From assembly GCF_009856355.1 (NCBI RefSeq), contig NZ_WMEW01000005.1:1-64000 (forward strand): a DNA stretch of 64,000 nucleotides, given 5' to 3'. This DNA comes from Halobacillus litoralis. Lineage in GTDB: Bacteria; Bacillota; Bacilli; Bacillales; Halobacillaceae. Position numbers and translations under genes: made by a program. Within the stretch, counting starts at the first letter, position 1; every line of letters starts with the position of its first letter. Shown here piece after piece: positions 43,127 to 52,571 of this stretch. The notes below the pieces were generated by a model. The model was not told the origin of the DNA. It saw nothing but the letters and a program-made list of their open reading frames with translations, and searched no databases.

Positions 43127-43345
43127 GTGAGCCGGCTCCGGCATAGTTTAAGAGATTTAGTTAAAGTCCTCTTAGTTTTTACTATCTGCACGTTCGTCTT
43201 TTACATGGCATTGAGAATGGTTCATGGTGAGTACGAAAGGCAGCACCGGTATGATCCCCCGGGCGGATCAGCGGTGAAGGTATCCAGTCCTCAAGATCCG
43301 GATTGGGCAGATCGTCTATCGATATTTTTTCGATTAGGAGAGTAG
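43127..43345 (+). CDS. yqzK: YqzK family membrane protein (DUF4227)
   Basis: 72 residues with one N-terminal membrane helix ([17 protein letters not shown]) and a basic start. Small YqzK proteins occupy this slot between fur and xerD in many Bacillus. The function is unknown. GTG 43127 follows a GGGGTGATGGA stretch. Seven bases separate it from xerD. Confidence 0.85.
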   Translation: MSRLRHSLRDLVKVLLVFTICTFVFYMALRMVHGEYERQHRYDPPGGSAVKVSSPQDPDWADRLSIFFRLGE

Positions 43346-43352
43346 GTGGAAG

Positions 43353-44240
43353 ATGAAGTATGCTCTTGAAGATTTTTATCACTATTTAACGGTGGAGCGC
43401 GGACTTTCACCCAATACAATACAATCCTATAAACGGGACCTTACACAGTACGCTGCGTTTATGCAGGAAAAAGAGGAGATCAAATCATGGGATGTGGTAA
43501 CGAGGGGGCACATTATGAAGTACCTCTACCACTTGAATGACCAGGGGAGATCCCCGGCTACGACAGCGCGTTTTCTGTCCTCCATCCGCCTTTTTCACCA
43601 GTTTCTGATCAGAGAAAAAAAGACGGAGCATGATCCGAGTCTACATATAGAAACACCGAAAAAGGAGCGGCGCCTTCCCAAAGTGCTATCCTCTGATGAC
43701 GTGGATAAGCTCTTGAATATCCATGCCAGGGATCCTCTTTCCTCCAGGAATAAAGCCATGTTCGAAATGCTCTATGCGACCGGTCTCCGCGTAACGGAAC
43801 TGGTGTCCCTGAAGGTCAGTGATCTTCATTTGACGATGGGGTTTGTCCGCTGCCTCGGTAAAGGTTCCAAAGAACGGATCATTCCCCTTGGTGATATGGC
43901 TAAAGAAGCTGTGGAAAAATATTTGGACACGGGCCGCGGGGCGTTGGTCAAACAGAAAAATACGGAAGAATTATTTGTGAACCACCATGGAAACAAGCTG
44001 TCCAGACAAGGTTTTTGGAAGATTCTGAAAGCGGTTGCTCGGGAGATGGGCGTGGAAAAAGAACTCACTCCACATACGCTGCGCCACTCTTTTGCCACTC
44101 ATCTGCTTGAAAATGGTGCAGACTTAAGGGCAGTACAGGAAATGCTTGGACATGCAGATATTTCGACGACACAGATTTACACCCACGTCTCAAAAACACG
44201 CCTGAAAGACGTTTACCGCTCGTATCATCCACGGGCGTAA
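43353..44240 (+). CDS. xerD: Site-specific tyrosine recombinase XerD
   Basis: 295 residues. The N-terminal SAM-like domain ([23 protein letters not shown]) precedes the catalytic domain. The active-site set is visible: Arg in [10 protein letters not shown], Lys in [11 protein letters not shown], His-x-x-Arg in [12 protein letters not shown], His in [10 protein letters not shown] and nucleophile Tyr in QIYTHV. It resolves chromosome dimers with its partner at dif. Its context (fur, yqzK, deoB) identifies it as XerD (RipX). Confidence 0.95.
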   Translation: MKYALEDFYHYLTVERGLSPNTIQSYKRDLTQYAAFMQEKEEIKSWDVVTRGHIMKYLYHLNDQGRSPATTARFLSSIRLFHQFLIREKKTEHDPSLHIETPKKERRLPKVLSSDDVDKLLNIHARDPLSSRNKAMFEMLYATGLRVTELVSLKVSDLHLTMGFVRCLGKGSKERIIPLGDMAKEAVEKYLDTGRGALVKQKNTEELFVNHHGNKLSRQGFWKILKAVAREMGVEKELTPHTLRHSFATHLLENGADLRAVQEMLGHADISTTQIYTHVSKTRLKDVYRSYHPRA

Positions 44241-44336
44241 TCTTTTTTTCTTTGGAGTTGTCTGACATCCTACATCTATAGAAAAAAGGGTAGTTTCAAA
44301 CGAATTTGGGAAATTAAAAAACAGGAGGGATCGTTA

Positions 44337-45515
44337 ATGAATTCATTTAAACGCGTATTTTTAGTTGTTATGGACTCCGTAGGAATCGGGGAGGCTCCCG
44401 ATGCTGGTAAATTTGGTGACGAAGGAGCGGATACGCTGGGCCACATTGCCGCTCATATGAACGGATTGAACATGCCGCATATGGGAGAACTCGGTTTGAG
44501 CAACATCAGAAGCATCCAGGGAATTGAAAAAGCTTCTGCACCTAAAGCCCATTATACAACGATGGTGGAAGCATCCAACGGGAAGGATACGATGACCGGC
44601 CACTGGGAAATCATGGGTCTGTATATCGATCAGCCATTCCGTACATTCCCCGATGGTTTTCCAGACGAACTGCTGGACCAAATCAAGGAGAAGACTGGAA
44701 GAGGCATTGTAGGGAACAAGCCGGCATCAGGAACGGAAATCATTAAAGAGCTGGGCGGACATCACATGGAAACCGGAGACTTGATCATTTATACTTCAGC
44801 CGATTCAGTGCTTCAAATCGCTGCCCACGAAGACGTCGTTCCGCCTGAGGAACTGTTTGAAATCTGTGAATTCTGCAGGGAAATCACAAAGGACGAAAAA
44901 TATATGGTCGGCCGTATCATCGCCCGTCCATTCATAGGAGAGCCGGGAGCTTTTGAACGGACATCCAACCGTCACGATTATGCACTTAAACCATTCGGAC
45001 GGACAGTAATGAATGACATGGCGGACGCCGGCCTTGATGTAGTAGCTCTTGGTAAGATTTCCGATATTTATGATGGTGAAGGTGTGACAGAAGCGGTTCG
45101 TACGAAAGACAATATGGACGGCATGGATCAATTAGTGAAGTCCATGGATAAAGATTTCCATGGAATGAGCTTCCTGAATCTGGTTGACTTTGATGCCAAG
45201 TACGGTCACCGCCGCGATCCTCAAGGGTATGGGGAAGCTTTGGAAGCTTATGATGAGCGCCTTCCGGAAGTATTGGAAAAAATGGAAGACGACGATCTGT
45301 TAATCATTACTGCTGACCACGGGAATGACCCGGTGCACCATGGAACAGACCACACCCGTGAACTGGTGCCGCTCATCGTTTATCATAAAGGAATCGATCA
45401 AGGAAAAGAGCTGGAGCAGCGCCGCACATTTGCGGATATCGGGGCCACGGTTTCTGATAACTTCAATATTCAAATGCCTGAACATGGGCAGAGTTTCTTA
45501 AAGGATATCCAATAG
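44337..45515 (+). CDS. deoB: Phosphopentomutase DeoB
   Basis: 392 residues, an alkaline-phosphatase-fold enzyme that interconverts ribose (or deoxyribose) 1- and 5-phosphate. Metal ligands and the nucleophile threonine are present in [14 protein letters not shown] and [13 protein letters not shown], with [19 protein letters not shown] at the C-terminus. First gene of the deoB-punA-pdp nucleoside salvage group. ATG has AGGAGGGA before it. Confidence 0.95.
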   Translation: MNSFKRVFLVVMDSVGIGEAPDAGKFGDEGADTLGHIAAHMNGLNMPHMGELGLSNIRSIQGIEKASAPKAHYTTMVEASNGKDTMTGHWEIMGLYIDQPFRTFPDGFPDELLDQIKEKTGRGIVGNKPASGTEIIKELGGHHMETGDLIIYTSADSVLQIAAHEDVVPPEELFEICEFCREITKDEKYMVGRIIARPFIGEPGAFERTSNRHDYALKPFGRTVMNDMADAGLDVVALGKISDIYDGEGVTEAVRTKDNMDGMDQLVKSMDKDFHGMSFLNLVDFDAKYGHRRDPQGYGEALEAYDERLPEVLEKMEDDDLLIITADHGNDPVHHGTDHTRELVPLIVYHKGIDQGKELEQRRTFADIGATVSDNFNIQMPEHGQSFLKDIQ

Positions 45516-45529
45516 GGAGGGGTATGAAC

Positions 45530-46357
45530 ATGAATCAAGCGCAAGTTAAAGAAGCATCTCAATTTATTAAACAGCAGCTGCCCGAACAACCTGGAGTAGG
45601 GTTGATTTTAGGTTCCGGTCTTGGGGTTTTAGCAGAAGAAATTAAAAACCCTACGGCTATTCCTTATTCCGAAATCCCCCACTTCCCGGAATCTACGGTC
45701 TCTGGACACAAGGGACAGCTGGTTATCGGAGAGCTTGAAGGACAGCAGGTTATTGCTATGCAGGGCCGCTTCCACTATTACGAAGGCTATACGATGAAAC
45801 AAGTGACCTTCCCGGTACGTGTGATGAAGGAGCTGGGGGTTGAGACTCTATTTGTCACAAACGCCGCCGGCGGCATCAATACTTCCTTTGAGCCCGGAAA
45901 CCTGATGGTGATCACCGACCATATTAATAATATGGGGGACAGCCCGCTGATCGGACCAAATGATGATGAGCTGGGGCCGCGTTTCCCGGATATGTCTGAA
46001 GCCTACGACCGGAAGCTGATTGGTCACGCGGAAAAGGCGGCAGAAAAATTGAACCTGGGCATCCAAAAAGGTGTGTACGTCGGTAATACGGGTCCTGCCT
46101 ATGAAACAGGCGCAGAGATCCGCATGCTTCGTACACTTGGCGGAGATGCTGTAGGAATGTCTACAGTTCCGGAAGTCATGGTGGCCAACCATGCAGGCAT
46201 GAAAGTTCTCGGTATTTCCTGTATTTCTAACATGGCTGCAGGTATTCTTGATCAGCCGCTTACTCATGACGAAGTGATTGAAACGACCGCGCAGGTGCGT
46301 GAAGATTTTCTCGGTTTTGTTAAGGAACTGCTCCGTACACTTTCTGTTTCTGTTTAA
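45530..46357 (+). CDS. punA: Purine nucleoside phosphorylase PunA
   Basis: 275-residue trimeric-type phosphorylase, acting on guanosine and inosine. Motifs are [38 protein letters not shown] and the late [17 protein letters not shown]. The enzyme releases ribose-1-phosphate, which DeoB converts. ATG 45530 is preferred to 45524 because GGAGG then has normal spacing. It lies 14 bases after deoB. Confidence 0.94.
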   Translation: MNQAQVKEASQFIKQQLPEQPGVGLILGSGLGVLAEEIKNPTAIPYSEIPHFPESTVSGHKGQLVIGELEGQQVIAMQGRFHYYEGYTMKQVTFPVRVMKELGVETLFVTNAAGGINTSFEPGNLMVITDHINNMGDSPLIGPNDDELGPRFPDMSEAYDRKLIGHAEKAAEKLNLGIQKGVYVGNTGPAYETGAEIRMLRTLGGDAVGMSTVPEVMVANHAGMKVLGISCISNMAAGILDQPLTHDEVIETTAQVREDFLGFVKELLRTLSVSV

Positions 46358-46377
46358 CGAATGCGTTTGAAATGAAG

Positions 46378-46412
46378 CAGCAATGGCGGTGTGCTCTATT
46401 GCCACCGCCGAC
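46378..46412 (+). promoter_or_regulatory. Hairpin between punA and pdp
   Basis: GGCGGT pairs with ACCGCC around a 13-base loop in the 86-base gap. It has no T run, so it is more likely an RNA-stabilising or processing element than a terminator. Confidence 0.4.
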
Positions 46413-46443
46413 AATTCTTAGTAAAAGCAAAGGGTGATAGGAT

Positions 46444-47745
46444 ATGAGAATGTATGATGTAATTGTTAAAAAGCGCGACGGCGGGGAGCTCACAGAGGAA
46501 GAAATAAAGTTTTTTGTGGAAGGGTATACAAAAGGAGAAATTCCTGATTATCAGGCTTCAGCACTGACGATGGCCATCTATTTTCAGGGGATGACGCAGG
46601 AGGAAACGGCGACCTTGACGAAAGCGATGGTGGATTCGGGCGAAACCATCGACCTCTCAGAGATCGATGGGAAAAAAGTAGATAAGCACTCCACGGGCGG
46701 TGTAGGTGACAAAGTAACCTTTATCGTGGGCCCTCTCGTTGCGTCCGTTGGTATTCCTGTTGCGAAAATGTCCGGCCGTGGTCTTGGCCATACAGGCGGA
46801 ACGCTGGATAAACTGGAATCCGTCAAGGGTCTTGAAATTGAAATGAGCAAAGAGAAGTTTATTGAGAACGTGAACAAGTACAAGCTTGCTGTTGCCGGCC
46901 AGACAGGGAACCTGGCGCCGGCTGATAAGAAACTTTATGCGCTGCGGGACGTAACAGGAACGGTGAATTCCCTCCCACTTATCGCTGGTTCAATCATGAG
47001 CAAGAAGATCGCATCCGGAGCGGACAGCATTGTATTGGATGTAAAAACAGGGACAGGCGCTTTTATGAAGACGCTGGAGGATTCCGAAGCCCTTGCCCGT
47101 GAAATGGTGAACATCGGAAACAACCTGGGTAGAAAAACCGTAGCGGTTATCAGTGATATGAACCAGCCACTTGGCTATGAAGTCGGTAATGCGAACGAAA
47201 TTAAGGAAGCAGCGGAAATCCTTCAGGGAAGCCGTGTAGAAGACCTTCGCACACTCTCTCTGGAAATCGCCTCTCATATGGCTGTACTGGCAGACAAGTT
47301 CCCAACTTATGAGGAAGCTTATGAAGCGCTGGAAGCTAATATCGAGAACGGAAAAGCGTTCCAATCCCTGCGTAACCTTATAGAAGCACAGGGTGGAGAT
47401 GTATCCATGATCGATGATCTTTCCAAGCTTCCACAGGCGGAATACCAAGTGGAAGTACCGGCTGAAAAAGATGGTTTTGTATCGGCTATTGACGCCGAGT
47501 CCATTGGTGTCGCCGCTATGTACCTTGGTGCCGGCCGTGCCACAAAGGATGACGAGATCAATCATGGTGTTGGAATCACGATGAAGAAGAAAATTGGCGA
47601 TTCAGTGAAAGCGGGAGAGCCTCTTGTTGTTCTTCTAAGTGACGATGAACAGCCGGAAGATTCCATCCAGAAGGTAAAGCAGGCCTACACGATTTCAAAT
47701 GATGTCGTTAAGAAGCCTACATTGATCCATAATATTATTAAGTGA
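46444..47745 (+). CDS. pdp: Pyrimidine nucleoside phosphorylase
   Basis: 433 residues. It phosphorolyses uridine and thymidine. The signature [19 protein letters not shown] and the phosphate site [14 protein letters not shown] are clear, and the C-terminal third is the usual beta domain. In B. subtilis pdp lies in the distant dra-nupC-pdp operon; here it lies between punA and dacF, so purine and pyrimidine salvage form one block. ATG 46444 follows AAGGGTGATAGG. Terminator at 47751. Confidence 0.94.
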   Translation: MRMYDVIVKKRDGGELTEEEIKFFVEGYTKGEIPDYQASALTMAIYFQGMTQEETATLTKAMVDSGETIDLSEIDGKKVDKHSTGGVGDKVTFIVGPLVASVGIPVAKMSGRGLGHTGGTLDKLESVKGLEIEMSKEKFIENVNKYKLAVAGQTGNLAPADKKLYALRDVTGTVNSLPLIAGSIMSKKIASGADSIVLDVKTGTGAFMKTLEDSEALAREMVNIGNNLGRKTVAVISDMNQPLGYEVGNANEIKEAAEILQGSRVEDLRTLSLEIASHMAVLADKFPTYEEAYEALEANIENGKAFQSLRNLIEAQGGDVSMIDDLSKLPQAEYQVEVPAEKDGFVSAIDAESIGVAAMYLGAGRATKDDEINHGVGITMKKKIGDSVKAGEPLVVLLSDDEQPEDSIQKVKQAYTISNDVVKKPTLIHNIIK

Positions 47746-47750
47746 AGATA

Positions 47751-47780
47751 AAGACGGAGTCGCTGGACTCCGTCTTTTTT
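47751..47780 (+). terminator. Terminator of pdp, copy 1
   Basis: AGACGGAGTC pairs with GACTCCGTCT around GCTG, then six T residues. Almost the same hairpin recurs at 48001-48029. Confidence 0.92.
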
Positions 47781-47787
47781 GGCAGTA

Positions 47788-48000
47788 GAAAAAGCCTGAG
47801 GTAACCAGTCCGAGTTGTCTATTTGTCGTGTAAAGGGTTACATTATGCTTGTCATAAGGAGCGGTGCCCCTTCCACTCCTGCGGAAGAACGAGTGGGCCG
47901 AGATCACCGAGCGTGGTTTTTTGCGAGGAAGCTCGGGCGCTCGTCCGCGGAAAGGGAAGGGGCTTTCGCTCCCGGCGGTAAGAAAGAAAAAAGCTTGTAA
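47788..48000 (+). repeat. Dispersed repeat, copy D: flank module plus family 2 core
   Basis: 47788-47841 matches the reverse complement of 26423-26476 (flank of copy B); 47855-48000 matches the reverse complement of 25949-26085 (copy E). An open frame of 61 codons runs through it but contains the same RKLGRSSAERE reading seen in copy E, so it is a repeat by-product. It lies between two copies of the pdp terminator. Confidence 0.8.
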
Positions 48001-48029
48001 AGACGGAGTCACTGGACTCCGTCTTTTTT
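48001..48029 (+). terminator. Terminator of pdp, copy 2
   Basis: AGACGGAGTC pairs with GACTCCGTCT around ACTG, then six T residues. It differs from copy 1 at one loop base. Confidence 0.9.
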
Positions 48030-48065
48030 ATCGTTAAGTCTCTGAAACGTGCAGCAGACAGATTT

Positions 48066-48094
48066 GTATAGAAGATCATGGAAAGGGAAAGCTA
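48066..48094 (+). promoter_or_regulatory. Candidate forespore (sigma-F/G) promoter of dacF
   Basis: GTATA, a 15-base spacer and GGAAAGCTA match forespore promoter consensus (GYATA and GGnnAnnnT type) and lie 33 bases before dacF. In B. subtilis dacF is sigma-F and sigma-G dependent. Confidence 0.45.
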
Positions 48095-48126
48095 GGGACA
48101 CTTACAGCTATATGGGAGGTTAGGGA

Positions 48127-49299
48127 ATGAGAAAATTGTTAGGTGTCATTCTAGCTCTTTGTTTATTCGTAACTCTTCTTCCGGCAGGCTTATCAGCGGA
48201 GGAAAAGGAATCGTTGGATATTGTGAATTCAGCAAAATCGGCTGTTTTAATGGAGAAAAACAGCGGCCGTACACTTTTTGATAAGGATGCAGATAAGCAG
48301 CTGCCTCCAGCAAGCATGACGAAGGTCATGACTCTTTTATTGATTATGGAGGAACTGGAAAAAGGCGGGATCACTCTGGACGAAATGGTCCGTGTCAGTG
48401 AACATGCGGCTTCCATGGGAGGATCCCAGATTTTTCTTGAAGCGGGTGAGGAGATGACTGTGGAGGATCTCCTTAAAGGGATCGCTGTAGCTTCGGGCAA
48501 CGATGCCAGCGTAGCGATGGCTGAACGGATTGCCGGAAGTGAAAAAGAATTCGTAGCGATGATGAATGAAAAAGCAGAGGCCCTTGGTTTGAAAAACACC
48601 CATTTTGAAAATCCGACGGGACTTCCGGCCGAAAATCACCTGAGCACCGCACGTGATATGGCCGTTATGGCCCGTGAGCTGCTTCTGCATGATGAAGTAA
48701 CCCAATACACAAAAATATATGATGATTACCTGCGTAAAGGGCAGGATAACGAATTTTGGCTGGTGAACACAAATAAATTGATCAAAACCTATCCTGGAAT
48801 GGACGGGTTAAAAACCGGCTATACTTCAGAAGCCAAATACTGCCTGACTGCCTCCGCCCAGCGTAACGATATGCACATGATTGCTGTTGTCATGGGTGCA
48901 TCGACTCCAAAAGACCGGAATGCTGATGTTTCCAGCCTGCTGGACTATGGATTTTCACAATTTGAAGGTGTCAAACTTTATTCAAAGGACGATGCCATGA
49001 CAACATTGAATCTGACAAGAGGAGAGCCTCGTCAGGCGGTGTTGAAACCGGAGAAGGATGTCGTTGTTCTGAAGAAGAAAAATGATAAAAAGACGGAGTA
49101 TGAAACAGAGTTGAATGTAGACGACAGCCGAAGTCTGCCATATGAAAAAGGAGCTCACATGGGGTGGGTCGTTGTCAAAAATGGAGATGAAGAAGTCGCC
49201 AAAGTCCGGCTGGAGACTTCAGAAACTGTGGAAGAAGCAGGATTTTTCCGGTTGTGGGAACGGTCCTGGAGGAATTTGACGAGCTTTCAGAGGTTTTAG
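48127..49299 (+). CDS. dacF: Sporulation D-Ala-D-Ala carboxypeptidase DacF
   Basis: 390-residue penicillin-binding carboxypeptidase (DacA type). A signal peptide ends around SAEEKE (residue 25). The catalytic set is S63-M-T-K66, S-G-N (ASGND) and K-T-G (LKTGYT), and the C-terminal beta domain plus an amphipathic tail (FRLWERSWRNLTSFQRF) anchors it to the membrane. It trims spore peptidoglycan peptides. It lies directly before spoIIAA, as in B. subtilis, and its transcript may run into spoIIA. Confidence 0.94.
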   Translation: MRKLLGVILALCLFVTLLPAGLSAEEKESLDIVNSAKSAVLMEKNSGRTLFDKDADKQLPPASMTKVMTLLLIMEELEKGGITLDEMVRVSEHAASMGGSQIFLEAGEEMTVEDLLKGIAVASGNDASVAMAERIAGSEKEFVAMMNEKAEALGLKNTHFENPTGLPAENHLSTARDMAVMARELLLHDEVTQYTKIYDDYLRKGQDNEFWLVNTNKLIKTYPGMDGLKTGYTSEAKYCLTASAQRNDMHMIAVVMGASTPKDRNADVSSLLDYGFSQFEGVKLYSKDDAMTTLNLTRGEPRQAVLKPEKDVVVLKKKNDKKTEYETELNVDDSRSLPYEKGAHMGWVVVKNGDEEVAKVRLETSETVEEAGFFRLWERSWRNLTSFQRF

Positions 49300-49325
49300 C
49301 ACTTTCCCACTAGTATTGTTTCAGG

Positions 49326-49355
49326 GCAGGAAATGACTCAGGAAAGTACGAAAAG
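49326..49355 (+). promoter_or_regulatory. Candidate sigma-H promoter of the spoIIA operon
   Basis: GCAGGAAAT is a full match to the sigma-H -35 form RnAGGAWWW; a weaker GAAAA follows 15 bases later where GAAT is expected. It lies between dacF and spoIIAA, the position of the sigma-H/Spo0A promoter in B. subtilis. Confidence 0.4.
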
Positions 49356-49392
49356 ACTTAGTGACTCTTAAATGTCAGAGGAGGGAATACAC

Positions 49393-49758
49393 GTGAGTCT
49401 TCAAAGTCATTTCGCTGTCAGGGAAAATGTGTTAATTGTACGTTTGAATGGAGAGCTTGATCATCACGAAACCGGGTACCTCAGGGAAGCCTGGCAGAAA
49501 CAGCTGGAAAACAAAGCCGTCGACCATGTGATTGTCAATTTAGAAAAACTGTCCTTCATGGATAGTTCCGGCCTTGGTGTTATGCTTGGTCGTTATAAAG
49601 AAGTACAGGCAAAGGGAAATGTGATGGTGGTTTGTTCCGTATCTCCTGAAGTCAAACGGTTGTTTGATATGTCCGGTCTGTTTAAGATTATGCAGCTGAT
49701 GGAAAATGAATCTGCTGCATTGGAAAGTCTGGGGGTGGCATCATGCGGAATGAAATGA
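49393..49758 (+). CDS. spoIIAA: Anti-anti-sigma factor SpoIIAA
   Basis: 121-residue STAS protein. In the forespore its unphosphorylated form binds SpoIIAB and frees sigma-F. The phosphorylated serine is Ser58 in [10 protein letters not shown], the same number as in B. subtilis, which supports the GTG start at 49393 (GAGGAGGG seven bases upstream). The frame could start at 49372, but without a site. It overlaps spoIIAB by 16 bases. Confidence 0.95.
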   Translation: MSLQSHFAVRENVLIVRLNGELDHHETGYLREAWQKQLENKAVDHVIVNLEKLSFMDSSGLGVMLGRYKEVQAKGNVMVVCSVSPEVKRLFDMSGLFKIMQLMENESAALESLGVASCGMK

Positions 49759-50183
49759 CCCTTGAATTTTTAAGTATCAGCGCCAACGAATCTCTGGCAA
49801 GGGTTTCGGTCGCTTCTTTCATCAGTCAGCTCAACCCGACGATGGAGGAACTGACGGATATTAAAACCGTTGTATCCGAAGCGGTGACAAATGCGATCAT
49901 CCACGGGTATGAGGAAAAGAATGACGAAAAAATTGTACTTACCTGTGCCATTGATGGAGAAGAAATCGAATTGATTATTAAAGACCATGGAAACGGTATT
50001 GAGAATATCGATCTTGCCAAAGAGCCATTGTATACATCCAAGCCGGAATGGGAGCGCTCCGGTATGGGATTTACAATTATGGAGAACTTCATGGATCAAG
50101 TGGACATCACATCTGAGCCCGGGGTCGGGACGACCATACGTATGACGAAGCAGCTGACGTCCACCCGTGCGCTTTGTAATTGA
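49743..50183 (+). CDS. spoIIAB: Anti-sigma-F factor and kinase SpoIIAB
   Basis: 146-residue GHKL-type protein kinase. The N box ([14 protein letters not shown]), the G1 box DHGNGIEN and the glycine-rich [12 protein letters not shown] are present. It phosphorylates SpoIIAA on Ser58 and holds sigma-F inactive before septation. The middle gene of spoIIAA-spoIIAB-sigF, overlapping upstream by 16 bases. Confidence 0.95.
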   Translation: MRNEMTLEFLSISANESLARVSVASFISQLNPTMEELTDIKTVVSEAVTNAIIHGYEEKNDEKIVLTCAIDGEEIELIIKDHGNGIENIDLAKEPLYTSKPEWERSGMGFTIMENFMDQVDITSEPGVGTTIRMTKQLTSTRALCN

Positions 50184-50193
50184 GGCCGCGCCT

Positions 50194-50940
50194 ATGGGAG
50201 ATGCCACCAAAGAACGTCTGTCGGATAAAGATGTGAAGGCATTGATTAAAAAAAGCCAGGCCGGAGATCAGGAAGCCAGGGATTTTCTTGTCGAAAAGAA
50301 TACCAGACTCGTCTGGTCGGTGGTGCAGCGGTACCTGCGCAGAGGATATGACCAGGATGATCTTTATCAAATCGGCTGTATCGGTCTTTTAAAATCCATC
50401 GACAAGTTTGATCTAAGTTATGACGTCCGTTTTTCGACGTATGCGGTCCCTATGATCATTGGTGAAATCCAGCGGTTTATCAGGGATGACGGCAGTGTGA
50501 AGGTCAGCCGGAGTCTGAAAGAATTAAACCATAAAGTCAGGGCCAAAAAAGAAGAGCTTTTAAAGGAATACGGCCGGTCGCCGACCGTGAACGAACTGGC
50601 TGAAGCACTCGGTATGTCCAAGGAAGAAATTGTCCAGGCGGAGGACGTTGGCCGTGCGCCTCAGTCCATTTATGAAACGGTGTATGAGAATGAGGGGGAT
50701 CCCATTACCCTGGTCGATCAAATCGCTGAGGATGATGACAGTTGGTTTGACCAGCTTACGCTGCAGGATGTTATGAGCAGGCTGGATAAACGGGAGCGCC
50801 TCATCATTTACCTCAGGTATTACAAGGATCAGACACAGACTGAGGTAGCCGAAAGGCTTGGGATATCCCAGGTACAGGTTTCCAGGTTGGAGAAAAAGAT
50901 TCTGGCGGATATGAAAGCTACAATGAATGATACGAGTTGA
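50194..50940 (+). CDS. sigF: Forespore sigma factor sigma-F
   Basis: 248 residues. Region 2 (LVEKNTRLVWSVVQRYLRRG, DLYQIGCIGLLKSIDKFDLSYDVRFSTYA) and region 4 (KDQTQTEVAERLGISQVQVSRLEKKIL) are almost identical to B. subtilis SigF. ATG 50194 has TGAGG eight bases upstream; the GTG at 50167 overlaps spoIIAB and lacks a site. It drives early forespore genes, probably including dacF here. Confidence 0.95.
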   Translation: MGDATKERLSDKDVKALIKKSQAGDQEARDFLVEKNTRLVWSVVQRYLRRGYDQDDLYQIGCIGLLKSIDKFDLSYDVRFSTYAVPMIIGEIQRFIRDDGSVKVSRSLKELNHKVRAKKEELLKEYGRSPTVNELAEALGMSKEEIVQAEDVGRAPQSIYETVYENEGDPITLVDQIAEDDDSWFDQLTLQDVMSRLDKRERLIIYLRYYKDQTQTEVAERLGISQVQVSRLEKKILADMKATMNDTS

Positions 50941-50944
50941 AAGG

Positions 50945-50973
50945 CTGCGCCTGCTGAGGGTGCAGTTTTTTTA
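50945..50973 (+). terminator. Terminator of the spoIIA operon
   Basis: CTGCGCC pairs with GGGTGCAG (one wobble) around a seven-base loop, followed by seven T residues. Confidence 0.82.
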
Positions 50974-51002
50974 TTGGTCAGAAACCGGGGGAAGAGGGCG
51001 GC

Positions 51003-51031
51003 GTATGTTTTTCGCTGCACCACACATAATA
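51003..51031 (+). promoter_or_regulatory. Candidate sigma-G promoter of spoVA
   Basis: GTATG, a 17-base spacer and CATAATA match sigma-G consensus (GYATA and CATnnTA) with one change. It lies 33 bases before spoVAA. The B. subtilis spoVA operon is sigma-G dependent. Confidence 0.6.
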
Positions 51032-51063
51032 AGCATATCTAAATCTTACAGGGGGCGGAAAAG

Positions 51064-51681
51064 ATGGCAGCACCTGTCTATATTCGTCTGAAGCAGTCCA
51101 TTTATGTAAATCCGGAGGCAGAAATCCGCCTGAAGGATGCTGCTGGAATTACAGGGGCTGAACAGCAGATCTCCCCTTTGAAGGAACTTATACTGCATAA
51201 AGTAACACCGGAGGATCAGAACATTGTCGTCATTGATGCCTTTATGGTTGTGGAACAGATTCTGCATCATCAGCCGGATACAGAAGTACAGCTGATTGGT
51301 CCATCCTCCTGCGTCGTCCATGTAGAGAAGCACAAGAAAGAACCGAATCCCCTGTTAATCAGTGCTATATGGATTTTATTATTTATCGGAGCGGCCATGG
51401 CCATTATGAATTTTCACTTTGATGTCAGTATGCAGTCTGTGCAGCAGAAGCTTCATCTGATGCTGACAGGCCGCGAAGCTGAATATCCACTTTTGATACA
51501 AATTCCGTACTCGATCGGACTTGGTATCGGGATGATCTTATTCTTCAATCATTGGTTTCAAAAAAGATTCAATGAAGAACCGAGTCCGATGGAAGTAGAG
51601 ATTTTTAACTACCAGGAAGATTTGGATCATTATGTAGCCATTAAAGAAAATAAGGTGGAAAAAAAGGATGTGGATCGTTGA
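51064..51681 (+). CDS. spoVAA: Stage V sporulation protein AA
   Basis: 205 residues. An N-terminal soluble domain (VYIRLKQSIYVNPEAEIRLKD) is followed by two membrane helices (LLISAIWILLFIGAAMAIMNF and LLIQIPYSIGLGIGMILFF). It is the first member of the SpoVA complex that loads Ca-dipicolinate into the forespore and releases it at germination. It overlaps spoVAB by 14 bases. ATG follows GGGGGCGGAAAAG. Confidence 0.93.
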   Translation: MAAPVYIRLKQSIYVNPEAEIRLKDAAGITGAEQQISPLKELILHKVTPEDQNIVVIDAFMVVEQILHHQPDTEVQLIGPSSCVVHVEKHKKEPNPLLISAIWILLFIGAAMAIMNFHFDVSMQSVQQKLHLMLTGREAEYPLLIQIPYSIGLGIGMILFFNHWFQKRFNEEPSPMEVEIFNYQEDLDHYVAIKENKVEKKDVDR

Positions 51682-52078
51682 AATTTTGATCGGACTTGCG
51701 TCAGGGATTGCCGTCGGAACAGGTTTTGTAGCTTTTTTGACTGTTCTTGGGATTGTACCGCGCCTGATGCAGTTAAGTCATTCTGAATCGAAACTAAGGC
51801 ACTATGAATGGGCGGTCATCTCCGGCGTGTTTTTCGGCATCTATTTGTCTTTTGGAAGCTTCCCCATTGAGATAACGTGGTGGGGAATCGGCTTGTGGGG
51901 ACTGTTTCACGGAATTTTCATCGGCATGCTTGCCGCAGCCCTCACGGAAGTGTTGAACGTTTTCCCCCTTCTTTTTAAACGGATCGGGGTTGATGGATAT
52001 CTCTTTACTTTATTAATGGCGCTCGTACTTGGGAAGATCGCAGGTTCCCTGTTTCAATGGATCATTTTTGTCAAATAG
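51668..52078 (+). CDS. spoVAB: Stage V sporulation protein AB
   Basis: 136-residue membrane protein with four helices (IGLASGIAVGTGFVAFLTVLG at the start and a late LMALVLGKIAGSLFQWI). Length is close to that of B. subtilis SpoVAB. Translation is coupled to spoVAA by overlap. Confidence 0.92.
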   Translation: MWIVEILIGLASGIAVGTGFVAFLTVLGIVPRLMQLSHSESKLRHYEWAVISGVFFGIYLSFGSFPIEITWWGIGLWGLFHGIFIGMLAAALTEVLNVFPLLFKRIGVDGYLFTLLMALVLGKIAGSLFQWIIFVK

Positions 52079-52100
52079 CGTGAATATGGGAGGGAAATGA

Positions 52101-52559
52101 ATGGATAAGCAGCCTTTGAATGAACAGAATTTCGAAAAAGCCGTGAAATCCTACCAGCCGAAGCCGCCTTACGTCCTGAATTGTATAAAAGCGTTCATTG
52201 TAGGAGGGCTCATCTGTGTATTCGGTGAGTTGTTGTCGCAGATGTATGTTCATTGGTTTGATTATAGTGAAGAAAATGCGATGAACCCAACTGTAGCCAC
52301 TCTCATTTTACTAGCGGCATTAGCTACGGGCTTCGGGGTTTATGATAAGCTGGGGCAGTTTGCAGGAGCTGGATCAGCCGTTCCTGTTACAGGTTTTGCC
52401 AACTCGATTACGAGCGCGGCTCTCGAACATAAATCGGAGGGACTGGTGCTGGGGGTGGCGACGAATCTGTTCAAACTAGCCGGTTCTGTCATTGTATTCG
52501 GTGTAGTGGCCGCCTATGTTCTGGGGATTATCAGGTATGTCTGGTCACTTATCTTCTAG
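52101..52559 (+). CDS. spoVAC: Stage V sporulation protein AC
   Basis: 152 residues with three to four helices. SpoVAC proteins form a mechanosensitive channel for dipicolinate. The KLGQFAGAGSAVPVTGFANS block is the family signature and recurs in SpoVAE. ATG has GGAGGGAAATGA before it. Confidence 0.95.
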   Translation: MDKQPLNEQNFEKAVKSYQPKPPYVLNCIKAFIVGGLICVFGELLSQMYVHWFDYSEENAMNPTVATLILLAALATGFGVYDKLGQFAGAGSAVPVTGFANSITSAALEHKSEGLVLGVATNLFKLAGSVIVFGVVAAYVLGIIRYVWSLIF

Positions 52560-52571
52560 GAGGAAATAGAT

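Noticed and set aside
45848..46414. Minus-strand frame of 188 codons opposite punA
   Set aside because: Shadow of punA; no ribosome site.
47815..48000. Open frame of 61 codons in repeat copy D
   Set aside because: Same repeat-derived reading as in copy E; no conserved start or ribosome site.
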